DNA of 64,000 nucleotides from Sporothrix humicola (lineage: Eukaryota > Ascomycota > Sordariomycetes > Ophiostomatales > Ophiostomataceae): positions 1 through 64,000 of the forward strand of contig WNYE01000044.1 of assembly GCA_021396245.1 (NCBI GenBank). Direction: 5' to 3'. Within the stretch, counting starts at the first letter, position 1; each line of letters begins with the position of its first letter. This document shows positions 45,890 through 56,468 of this stretch, one piece after another. The translations under genes and the position numbers were made by a program. A model generated the notes under the pieces. The model ran no database searches and had not been told where the DNA came from. It worked only from the letters and a program-made list of their open reading frames with translations.

Positions 45890-46924
45890 GTGGTAACCAT
45901 TCGACCTTCCAACAACTAACCGGCCTCGTCCTGCATGGAATGGCCATCGATCAAAGAGGAGAAATCAAAAGGGGAGATTTGCATACAATGGACGACGTCC
46001 ATTTCTTTTTTTCATGATACCAAGAGGAAACACAGCACACCAACCCGGACGGGGAGGAGTTATTTGGTTTCCTTTCATTTGACACTTTGTTATTTTCAAC
46101 TTTTCCACGCTTGCATTTACATTTGCGCGCCAGGGGGCGAACAACGGCGGAACACACTCATACACAGCATCATCGGTTTCAACCTGTTATTTTTACAAAA
46201 CAGAAAAGACAAGGGGTCTTGCTTCTCTCGCATATGCATTGTTTGTTTTTTTCCAAATCTCCTGTTTATTCTTTCTCCAGCGAAAACGGAGGATATGATG
46301 TTATTATCGTTCTATTTTTTCTTCTTTTCTGAGCACAGGGTCTGTTCATACTACCTGTCGCTACTTTCCATATTGTACAAGGCGGCTTTCTTGGCCCGTT
46401 CCTTGTCTTGATGTCTCATGTCTTTGCTGCTATCTTTGTCTCGTTTTCAAAAACACACCGTCTATCTGCATTTATGCTTTTGTCTGTGTTCAAGAGACTG
46501 TTGCATGAGAATAAATCTCTGCCTTGATACCATTAATAGACACCCGCAATTCTAAAGGGTGGTAACTACAAAATAAATACCAGTTTATGATCCAATCTTC
46601 TGTCTGCAACGTCTACTTATTATTGTATAAACCTCACATAAACCACAAGCATAATATAGGATGGTTTCCGAGATTCAATTCGTATCTTCATAATATATTT
46701 TGAGAGCCAAAAGTAAGACCAAAAATACAGAGAGAATGAGGGAATGATGGCATAGAGATCTGCCAGACTGCGCGATGGGCGTGATGAGACAGCCCGCCCC
46801 TTTCTCTAGACCCATTTCACTCTCTCCTTTCCATGCGCATTGTTTATGAACACGGCATCTCCCGTGGATCGTGGTTCGTAGATCGTACATAATCTGCTGT
46901 CGTGCCGCAAAGTCTGCTCGTTCC
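45890..46924. other. Convergent 3' region ELL-like / LC8
   Basis: One kilobase of T-rich and A-rich 3' sequence between convergent genes. No gene is seen. Confidence 0.55.
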
Positions 46925-47706
46925 TTACTGGGTCTTGAACAGCAGTATCGCGCAGTGGCCGAGGTAGAAGTAGACAAAGTGCTTTGTTTCTAAAGGGAGT
47001 TAGTTCCGTGGCAAACTGAACGTATATTATTACCATCACAAAGCAGCATATCTTACCATGCGTCACGAAGCTGCCAAAGTTGCGGCCAACAATGCAGTGC
47101 CAGGTTGGGCCCTTGCGGTCGTCAAACTAGAAAGGAAAGTCAGTGCTTGCTCGTCACATAGCGTGTTCATAGCAAAGTATTTGGGAGAGAAAGAACGTAC
47201 AGTCTTCTTGATGTGCTTGGCGATGTCCTGAGGATGCGGTTAGTCTTGGTTGTCGCTGGGTCATGTCTTCTCCGGTTTGGCAGCTGTTATTCTGATTGCC
47301 GGCAATGCCTACCTTCTCGACGGTGAACTTGGCCATCGCCTCCTGAGCTAGAAGAGGGAGAATGTTAGCATTGTTTCCCAGTGCCGTGTTCTCTTTTATG
47401 CTTCTACCATTCTCCCAGTAACATACCGACTTCGATTGCCTCCGTCTGCATCTCGTCCGTCTGTTTTCGCTTAGCATTTTGTCCTGTCTCGAAGGGCACA
47501 TCCTGGTGCATCGTTTCTCCAGCTGAAAGAAGAGGCTCGTATCTTCATACCATGTCTGCGGACTTGACCTGGGCTATATATCGACCGGTTCGTTAGCATT
47601 TCCGGGCACCTTTTAAGCTGCTAGGTTGCCTCCAAACTCCCAACTTACCCTCTAGCTTCTCCCGCGTAAGCGGTGCGGTCTCGGTGGCATTTGCTTCGGT
47701 GGCCAT
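46925..47706 (-). CDS. DYN2: Dynein light chain LC8
   Basis: Seven exons on the minus strand: 47706-47649, 47573-47551, 47460-47427, 47347-47313, 47227-47201, 47126-47057 and 46989-46925. They total 312 nt and give 103 aa with every phase consistent. The N-terminus MATEANATETAPLTREKLE is variable. The LC8 fold follows: AQVKSADM, TDEMQTEAIEVAQEAMAKFT, DIAKHIKK, FDDRKGPTWHCIVGRNFGSF, VTHETKHFVYFYLGHCAILL, FKTQ. LC8 is a homodimeric hub that binds short linear motifs in the dynein intermediate chain and many other partners. Family length is about 90 aa, so only the N-terminus is longer. Several exons are 23-35 nt, below the size that simple ORF calling can detect. Divergent from MRD1 across 1.1 kb. 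Confidence 0.97.
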
Positions 47707-48847
47707 CTTTGCGCCTGTGTGTATCGTCTCTCGAGTTAAAGTGGCGGAATGGTATCAGGGACGGATGGGAAGTCAACACTGAGCTGTAGACAAGTAAATC
47801 AAATATATGGTTAGCCGTTTGTTTCCGCCCTGTTCCGTTTCATCTCGTCTCATTCTGTTCCCGTTCCTCCCAGCTATGCAACCGTTGACAGTCGCATGCC
47901 AACCAGAGCAGCCAGAGCAGAACGATGGTCCGGCATCACGCGGGCGCGGCTCGCATCCTCTTCTGGCAAACCACCCCCACGGCGGGGCTAGGCGCGCAAA
48001 GGCCATGGCAAAGGCGAGGAATGCAGGTTATATGGATGCCAAGCTTTGTCCGGGAGAGTGCTGTCTGCCGTTTGTCTTGCTGCTGGCGCAACCGGGAAGA
48101 ATCAATGGCTGGCAGAGGCCGAGGATTGTCGAGGTCGAAGGAAGTCTGTAGAGAACGGATAGAGGGGTGATAGCCGAGTGCGCACTTACTTGGCTGCTTC
48201 GTTTGTCGGTGGATGGTGCGGGGAAGGAGGTGTGAATAGAGAATCGCGTTCGTCGGAGACGGGATCGTGTGTGGTTCCGAGAAGAAGAGAGAAAAGCTGG
48301 TTCGCGATGATAGCTCACGGTGAATGAGAAGTAGGAAATCGCCAATGCAAGAGAATAGGAGAGCTGGGGAGCAACAACAAACAGGGGAGGGGCCCCTGTC
48401 GCGCCTTCTTCGCACTAAACAGTGAGGTGGAATGGGAGGGTGTGGTCCCCAACAGGGCTCGTTCAGTGCTGCCGGTCCCCTAGAACTAGTGCATTTTCAG
48501 GGCGTGCCAGTTGCTTGATGACTGATCGTCCCTTGGTGCCTGGTATTTACCGGGTCAAGTGGAGGAACCACGCGCTCCCAGACGCCTTATCTTTCATTGG
48601 CTGAAACTCACATAGGCCCACTTATGGCGATAAGATAAAACTTTTTCTGGCAGCAGAAAAAAAAAGTATTATGGATCGCTCTTTCCTCTAAGCATCTCTG
48701 CAATTTTCTCTTCGTCCCATCCTGAAACCAAATTCTTCTTTCCTCCTTTTTTCTCACCAACTCTCCCTCCCCGACCTCCCCTGGCACCTTTTGGCTTTCT
48801 ACGCAAATGTAGATGCCAAAATGCCCTCTGCCATACCCACAGACACC
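47707..48847. promoter_or_regulatory. Divergent promoter region, LC8 / MRD1
   Basis: These 1.14 kb separate two divergent starts. Pyrimidine-rich sequence (about 48,680-48,795) leads into the MRD1 start. No additional gene is supported. Confidence 0.55.
48807..48812 (+). promoter_or_regulatory. Minimal start-stop uORF before MRD1
   Basis: ATG is followed directly by TAG, 41 bp before the chosen MRD1 start. A second out-of-frame ATG at 48813 opens a frame that overlaps MRD1 to 49022. Whether these are in the mRNA depends on the transcription start. Confidence 0.4.
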
Positions 48848-51800
48848 ATGGCTTCCTCACTTCCCACAAAAGAGGCGGCGAAGGCGTCGTCCTCGACAGA
48901 CAATGCCTCAGTCGAAGAGTCTTCTCGCGTCTTCGTCAAGAACCTTCCTCCCAATATTACCGATGACCAACTCCGGAAACACTTCTCGGGCGGCGGCCGG
49001 AACATCACTGATCTCAAGCTGATTGCCCGCCGCCGGATCGCCTTTATTGGCTACCGGTCAGCCGAGGAGGCCAAGGCGGCCGTCCGCTACTTCAACCGCT
49101 CCTTTATCCGCATGTCTAAGCTGTCTGTCGAGGTGGCCAAGCCCATCAGCGACCCGACTCTGCCGACGGCATACAAGATGCAGCGGCTGCACGACCTTCA
49201 CAACCCGGCAGCCGCGGAGCCATCAGCACCGCCACCGGCGGCAGCAGACGACGAGGCTTCCTCGAAAAAGCGGAAGCGGGAGGACTTGGACGTTGCGAGC
49301 AATCCCAAACTGCGGGAGTTCCTTGACGTCATGAACACACAGAACAAGGGCCTCAGCAGTACGGCAGACGTGACCTCGTCTCTCGGTGCCGGTGCGTACG
49401 GTGATGCTCCTGCTCCCGAGGCAGTTTTTGACGGCGAGGAGAGCGAGAACGAAGAGGATTACCAGGCCATCTCGACCAAGAAGGCCAAGACATCAAAGGA
49501 CGAGGATAGTGAGAGCATACCGGTGGAACCCACGACTGCTGCGGCCACAGAGTCTGCTCCATTAACAAGAGTGGCTGCCATTACGGCGACTTCTATTGAG
49601 GAGGAGGCACCGAAACCAGCAGCAGAGACTGCACCAGAACCCGCCCTGATGCCACTGCAGCCCAAGCTGGATGCTTCGGCGACGGACGATGACTGGCTGC
49701 GGTCACGCACCAACCGGCTACTCGATCTTATGGACCCGAGCGAGCTGCCTGTGCTACAACAGCCTGTTACGGCACCAGTGGCCGCACAAACCGTTCTAAC
49801 CTCATCGGCACCGGAGGCTCCAAAGAAGGACGACGAAGGGATGCCTGATGCCAATAACGACAAAAATAATGAAAACGACGACTATGAAAACCCCACCCGG
49901 CGGTTTGAAAAGCCTGCACCCGAATCTGCCGTCGCTGCACCTGCACCTGCACCTGCACCGACACCGGCTGTTCCACTCTCCGCTGAAGAACAGATCCGCA
50001 AGACATCCCGCCTGTTTGTGCGAAACCTGCCTTACGATGCCACCGAGGCACAAATACAGAAATACTTTACAGCTTTCGGCACCGTCGAAGAGGTGAGTTA
50101 CAACTTGAGTGCTCTTTCTTTTTTCTTTTCTTCTCTTTTTTCTCTTTTCTCCACCCATTATCCACACATTACCCCGCAAGCAACCCATTTCTACATGATG
50201 AACCCCAGATAGGGACAGCTTACGCCAAAGGCGTGTGATGAGAACCTTGGGCCGAGAATTTTAGTAGATGCCTCGGTTTCTGATACCAACGTTTGCACTT
50301 GCAATACTTGGGTTATGGGTTGCTTTGCTTTGCTTATCTGCAATTTTACTCTTACTCCGGCTTGCCAACTATCATCGGAAGTATACGTTCGAAGCAGATT
50401 GCTAACCAGATGGTGTCTGTCCACCTGTCTGCAGGTACAACTTCCAGTCACAAACTCGGGCGTCAACAAGGGCTACGCCATGGTCCTGTTTGCCAGCTCG
50501 GATGTTGCCCTTGCCGCTTTCCATAATGCGGACGGCAAGACGTTCCAGGGCCGGATCCTGCATGTGCTCCCTGCCAAGGCTAAGAAGACGGCTGGGTCGG
50601 CTGCCGAGCTGGACGAGTTTGCCCTGGCAAAGCTGCCCCTGAAGCAGCAGCGTCTGCTGCGGAAGAAGGCAGACGCGGCCACGAGCAGCTTCTCGTGGAA
50701 CGCTCTGTTCATGACGCAGGACGCCGTCAACTCGGCCATGGCTGAGCGGCTCGGTGTGTCCAAGTCGGAGATGCTCGACCCCACGTCGTCGGACGAAGCC
50801 GTGCGGCAGGCCGTTCGCCAGACATCCATCATTGAAGAGACCAAGGATTACTTTGAGAGCAACGGCGTCGACCTGGAGGCCTTTAAGCCAAACACCAAGC
50901 GCGGCGACACGTGCATTCTTATCAAGAACTTTGCCCACGGCACGGCTTCGCAGGAACTTCGTAAGATGTTTGAGGAGTACGGCCCTGTCGTGCGTGTCCT
51001 GATGCCACCCAGCGGTACGTTGGCCATTGTGCAATTTGCTCAGGCTGCTCACGGCCGCCTAGCATATTCAAAGCTGGCTTACCGCCGGGTCAACGAGACG
51101 GTCTTGATGCTCGAGAAGTGTCCCGACAACCTCCTGAGAAACAGCGCCAACGGTCTCCTGGACACGTCGGCTGCCACTGCTGGCCAGACCGGCAAGAACA
51201 AGCTTGTTGCGAGTGACCTGCTTGATGGCGGCAAGGCTGGCGAGGCTGCAGGCGACGACGCGGCCGAAGCTGAGACAGAGGGCTCCAAGCAAACCAGCTC
51301 CCTGTTTGTGCGCAACCTCAACTTTACGACGACTACGGAGCAGCTGGCCGAGCTGTTCTCGTCTCTGCAGGGCTTTGTGGCGGCGCGCGTCAAGACGAAG
51401 CCCGACCCCAAGAAGCCTGGCCAGACGCTCAGCATGGGCTACGGCTTTGTCGAGTTCCGCACCAAGGCAGACGCAGCAGGTGCCTGTCAGACCATGGACG
51501 GCCACATCCTGCAGGGCCACACGCTGACAGTTAAGGCGTCGCACCGCGGCACACAAGACGCGGCAGCCGCCCAGCGTGAGGCCGACCAGGCCAAGAAGCT
51601 GGCAGCCAACAGCGGTGGCAAGCTGATTATCAAGAACATCCCCTTCGAGGCATCACGGACAGACCTGCGCAAGCTGCTGGGCACCTACGGCCAGCTCAAG
51701 GCAGTGCGCATGCCCAAGAAGTTTGGCAACTCAACGCGCGGTTACGCGTTTGCCGAGTTTGTGACGGCTCGTGAGGCGGCGGCAGCCATGAGCGCGCTGC

Positions 51801-51997
51801 GCAACACACATTTGCTAGGCCGCCGTCTGGTGATCCAGTTCGCCGAGGCCGAGGCCGTGGACGCCGAGGAGGAGATTGCCAAGATGCAGAAGAAGGTGGG
51901 CTCGCAGATGGATTCGGTGGCGATGCAGCAACTGGCGACGAGCCGCAGCCACCGGACCAAGGTGACCATTGGCGACGAAGAGGAGGAGGCTCTATAA
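48848..51997 (+). CDS. MRD1: Multiple RNA-binding domain protein 1 (pre-rRNA processing, five RRMs)
   Basis: Two exons, 48848-50092 and 50435-51997, give 935 aa. The start MASSLPTKE has a CACCATGG context; an in-frame ATG at 48821 would add nine residues. RRM1 is at about 25-98 (SRVFVKNLPP). A long acidic/Ala-Pro linker follows. RRM2 (about 386-466, SRLFVRNLPYDA) is interrupted by the intron. RRM3 is at about 573-650 (TCILIKNFAHG), RRM4 at about 703-786 (SSLFVRNLNF) and RRM5 at about 811-885 (GKLIIKNIPFEA, with RGYAFAEF). Five RRMs and the length fit yeast Mrd1 (887 aa), human RBM19. Mrd1 acts in the nucleolar SSU processome on the 18S pre-rRNA. The 342-bp phase-0 intron holds a C/D snoRNA. 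Confidence 0.95.
50190..50288 (+). ncRNA. snR64: Intron-encoded C/D box snoRNA, snR64-like
   Basis: The element lies in the MRD1 intron. C box ATGATGA is at 50195-50201, guide AGATAGGGACAG at 50207-50218, a D'-place CTTA at 50219-50222, hairpin ACGCC-AAA-GGCGT at 50222-50234, C' box GTGATGA at 50235-50241 and D box CTGA at 50280-50283. The guide is a perfect 12-nt complement of the conserved LSU rRNA segment CUGUCCCUAUCU. The fifth guide base before D' pairs with the C that is 2'-O-methylated in yeast (Cm2337, guided by snR64). No stem abuts the C and D boxes directly, but GCAAG (50176-50180) and CTTGC (50298-50302) can form an outer stem, as in other intronic C/D RNAs. Length is about 99 nt; ends are estimated. 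D' is degenerate. Confidence 0.87.
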
Positions 51998-52940
51998 GGA
52001 GAAAGTGGAGGGGACGCGTGCTCTTTACACAAAATACTACTGGGACTTGGACTGGGACTGGGTTTCGTTCAGGAATGGAGTTTGATGAGGTTCTTGCTTT
52101 TTGGTTTTATAAAGAACCTACAAGGGATAGCATTTTGCAGGCGTTTTTATTTCTTTCCTTTTACTATTCTTGTTTCCTGTTGAATACAGCAATACCCCTA
52201 GGGCTGTCTGCCCCTACATATATAATGCTCCCTTTCTGTGATCGCGCGGTGTGCTTGGCTATATATAAAATTAAGAGACGAATAGGAGACTTGTAAACTG
52301 TATAACGGTGCTCGTGTGTGTCGTCCAAAAAAGGAAAGATCATGATGATGTAGTCGATTGAATTTGAGTTTGTTCCTTTATTCTTTTGCAGAAGGAACAA
52401 ACGCGCACGCGATGCACCTACCTTGGTTGTACCTTCCTGCCCTGGTGCCCTGACGATCCCCGTCCCTTGGACCTGAAAAAAGTATTAGCAGTGGAAAATT
52501 GTGGGTCTCGGCCGACCAAAGGGCAAGAGCCAAGCAAGCGAGGCAAGGTCGGCAGGCGCTACCAGGCGCGGACAGTGGAAGGGGCGACGCATCGCTATTT
52601 TATACGGCGAGAACAAAGACGATGCAAGGTCTGGGAGATGTGAGTTGCACGAGGGGCAGACGAGAACGAGGGGTACAATGCCTAATGAGCGATTGAAGCT
52701 CTTCTCCACAAAGGAGGAGGGGGCAAGAAAAGCGATGAAGAAATCGAGATGCAGGGGGTCTGTTATTTTGTCGAAGAAAAGTAAGCAAGATGCAAGGCGT
52801 TCATTGTGTCGATGGAGAACCTGGATTCTAGACAACGAAAAGCTGGCGAGGCGAGGGATAGACAAGCGAGCATGACGAGCTGTAATTGAGATGGTGTTGG
52901 CAGAGATACCGCCGCCTGCAAGCACGAACTCTTCAACGCA

Positions 52941-52970
52941 GTTTGCTGTGTTAAAGTTTGCTGTGTTAAA
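52941..52970. repeat. Exact 15-bp tandem duplication
   Basis: GTTTGCTGTGTTAAA occurs twice in direct succession. It is intergenic and of no evident function. Confidence 0.9.
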
Positions 52971-55900
52971 GAGCAACTAAGCTCAAGTTGAAGAAAACGA
53001 CCGACAAGCATACTAATCGTGCTTATGGAAAAGACAAAAAGTTCTGGTCCATACACGCCTCCTAGAGTTCTTCTTTTCGTATTGTTGCCCTTGCGTCTCT
53101 GCAAGCCTCTTTGACGATGCTGTTGATAAAGTGCTCTGACGTCATCTTCAACGGTGATTTTGTGGCTCTAGCCTGTTTTGAAGAAGAAGAAAGCAAGGTA
53201 AAGATCAGATGTAACCGATAAAAGCAAAAAAGAAACAAAAAAAGAAAGCCAAGGTACCAGGAACACACAAATAGGGAATGCAGTGGCCGGTGCGGAAGTG
53301 CCTGCATAAATCGCAAAGTTGTGTCGAGTTTGTCTGAGTGGTCTAAGAGGGTTGTTTAAGTGGTGTTTTACTCGATTAGGCTGTGCCAGGGGTTCTTTAG
53401 TGGGTTCGGGGTTGTAAATAGCGTCCGAGCCAGTAAAAGGCCAGTAAAAAGGTACACACGCGTCTTTCGTGCTCTCTTTTTCTCACACATTTTTTTTCTC
53501 CACATTCTCCCTTTCTTCACGACGACATCCCCAGCCTGCAAAGACGCGGGCAATGTGCACAAAATTCGGGAGACACAGCATGAAAGGCAAGAAAGAGAAA
53601 AGAAAACTCCAGGCACAAACCCCCACATCCCAATCTACGCCATCCCTTCACCATGGCCGGCCGTTCTTTTTATGCTCGATTTGTGTCTTTTTGTGCTGTC
53701 CTTGCATAGACGCGGCCAGCAACGTGAGGATGGCGGCAGCTTTATATCCGCCACGGTCTTCACCGACAGCGCCAGGATATTTCTTGGAAAATCAATGTTG
53801 ATGCACAAGAAGCTCTGGAATTCGATTTTGTTTATTGTTCTGTCCATCTCCCGTTTTCTGCATTCCGACGCGGTCGAGCTGGGGCAATGTCAATAAATAG
53901 CATCAGCAGCAACAGAACATGATTTATCACAAGCTGCAAATCATTGTCAATCGGTTGAGCCAGCACATCCGTACAGCCCAAACCCAGATAGCCGAAGGTG
54001 GCTCTTTAATCGTATCTTTCCACGGAGAGCTGCACAAGGATATGCTCTCACAAAAAGCCCGCCTTCCTGTCTTGTGCCTGCCTATTGGCGCGCTGTAGAG
54101 CTTCTGTGATAGTTCGCACCTGCTCCGTTCGTAGAAAGGGGCGACGGAAGGGAGGAACGGGCCCAGCGCCGGCTGTCCTCCCTTCCTCACACGCGACTCT
54201 CTTTCCTTCTTTCCTCTTTCCTTCCCGGTTTTTTGTCTCTCTCTCTCTCTCTGTCCTCTGCTCTTTCCATCACGGTTTCTTTGTCGTGCCTGCTCTTCCC
54301 TAGTTATGCGCGTCTAGCTTCCGCTTACTTTCTCTTTCGCCCTCGATCGGATCGCGCCCGATATTATACTTGATATTCAGGAACAGGAACACGACTCTCC
54401 AGCTTTACACACCCCTCCTCCTCCTCTTAGACCATTCCCAATCTCCTTGCATGCCAGTCAGGCTTTTTGCAGGTTTGCTTCCTGTCCTGCTCGTGTTCAC
54501 GACTCTCTTCTCTTGGAAGTCTGGAGCTTCAAGCTTCATTTTTGAAGAATGCACGTGTCTCATTAGCCATCCGTCTTCCCGCCATGGCGAGAGGCCGTGA
54601 TGAAAAGTGACGATGCCATGGCCAGCCAGGTAAAGCAGAAGGCGCTCAACTTGCCCAAGCGAGAGAAAGTCAGCTTTCGCCAGCAATATCGGCCACAAAC
54701 CCATGATCCCAGCTTTACAGAGCCTCACAAGCAGTCGTCCTCCGCAATGACCGTGCATCGAGATATTCTCCGATCACCTCCACATCCTCAACGGGTTTCC
54801 AGAAAGCTCGGAAACGCGTTTCGCTCTGCTCGAGAAAGCTCTCGGCTTTTTGCACACAAAAATACAGTCTACTCTACCTTTTCTGCCTCTATAGACGCGC
54901 CGTTGAGCCTCCCTGGCCCCATTCTGGGCAAGAGGCCCCATCGAGCCTTCCTGCCCTTGAAGAAACAAGCTCCTCCCCCCTCGAGCCCACCTGGGTACCT
55001 CTTTCCTGCCCTTGTGTTCAACCCTCCCTTTGTGCAATTAATGCTCCCGCCCTTTTCCTCCCCCTTCGTCCCTTTTGGTCCTCTTCTTCACCACACACAA
55101 CGCACACTACACACTGCACAATTCACCACAATGCATCGCACTACGCCTTCTCGCCCGCCCACGTCCCACATTCCACTCCCTTCAGCACCTCAGACAGCTC
55201 GGCCAGTGTCTCTGCTGTCTCTCCAGTCGTTCCTCTCCAGTGGATGGGTCGAGACAAAAGAAGCAACCAAAGGAGATCTGGAGAACCCACTTGGGCGTCT
55301 GTCTCTCCAGTCACGAGCAGCCGCTGGCCGGCTGGCTGTCTAAGGTCTCTCGCTACTATGGGGCCTTGTCCTCTCGATGCCTCTCTGAGTCTGGCCCATA
55401 GAGCTCTCTCCCCTCACTGGAGCCACTGGTCTTGCTCGCCCTTCTGACCCCTCCCCCCTCGCCAAGGAGGTCGTGAAGAGTGGGATCGTTTGATGAAGAG
55501 CCCTGAAGCCAGGCGGTTTCTCTCTCCCTCTGGCCTACTATGGCTCTCTCTCTAACCTAAACTCGACTATAGCAGTACCTTTTCCATACACCGCCCCGGC
55601 ATACTGTCCACCGGTAGTGCATCCACTTGCAAGGAGGCCGGGCCCCTTCGACCACGGTCCTTTTGGGAGAGCAAGACCCGGCGCTGCCCTCCCTGCCCTG
55701 GACCTCCTTTCTGTGTCCGCCATTGTTCACCACACTACACTCTATATGGCCTTGTCTAGTTCTGCGAGAGCCTCGTTCTTCAGACACATACTGTTTGCCA
55801 CACACCCCCTCCTGCCCGGCTTTCCTCCCTACAAACACGCATCAAATCTCCTGGACTGGCACGCAGGCGCGAGGAATGGAGGGCTGCATTCTTCTGCCTC

Positions 55901-56026
55901 CTCGCCGCGAGACTGTCTTCACGCGTTGGCATCTTCATCGGCCCCGTTCTGGTCTCTTATAAGGCATGACGAAGTCCGCCCGTTCTCCGTTGTTGGCATG
56001 TCCTGACAATCCAAGCTTCTCTCTCT

Positions 56027-56454
56027 CATTCTCCCATTCTCTTTTCTCTTTCACCCTCATCCATCCCTCGTCCATTCTTTTTGCAAAGGAACTTCCTTGT
56101 GGTTTCCTTTACACAGTCATTCTTTAATTGTTTTCAACAAGAGGGCCAACATTCATTCTCAGCGTCTTTCTCTTTGCTTGTCTTCTTCGACATCATTTTC
56201 TTTGACACTGTCTTTACAACATCTTTGATATTTTTGAGAACTTTTGTCTTTTACGTTCCTCATCTTCTCACTAGGCTTGTCCTTCATTCTCTTCAGGAAA
56301 GACTCTAACTCACTCATTCTCTCTTTTGTCTCTTTTTACAATTCTTCAACAAAAGCCTCTCAGTTCCTCAAGTGCCACTGCTATTTCAACAGGCATCTTC
56401 CTTGTCTAGCATGTCAACAAGTGCCTGAGTCTTTTGTTCCTCATTCCGCATTCC
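56027..56454 (+). promoter_or_regulatory. Cluster of nine CATTCY motifs before abaA
   Basis: CATTCT is at 56027, 56035, 56073, 56118, 56154, 56285 and 56315; CATTCC is at 56442 and 56449. CATTCY is the known binding site of AbaA in Aspergillus and of TEA-domain factors generally. The strand is pyrimidine-rich, which raises the chance rate. Confidence 0.5.
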
Positions 56455-56468
56455 TTCAGTCTTTGTAA

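Larger units (their letters stand above)
51998..56468. other. Upstream region of abaA-like gene
   Basis: I find no convincing gene in 4.5 kb. It holds the MRD1 3' UTR, a TCTC microsatellite (about 54,236-54,252), a TGACGTCA palindrome at 53137-53144, and long pyrimidine-rich blocks from about 54,180 to the abaA start. A minus-strand frame at 53062-53316 is noted but not accepted. Confidence 0.55.

Noticed and set aside
53062..53316. Minus-strand frame ending in a soluble-looking segment (MTSEHFINSIVKEACRDARA)
   Set aside because: The tail reads like protein, but the rest is low-complexity Leu/Phe. No upstream exon or family match could be found, so it is not annotated.
53322..53420. tRNA-Leu/Ser-like D-arm (TCTGAGTGGTCTAAG) followed by a GGGTTCGGGG segment
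   Set aside because: No acceptor or anticodon stem pairs, and the B box does not fit GGTTCGANTCC. At most it is a decayed fragment.
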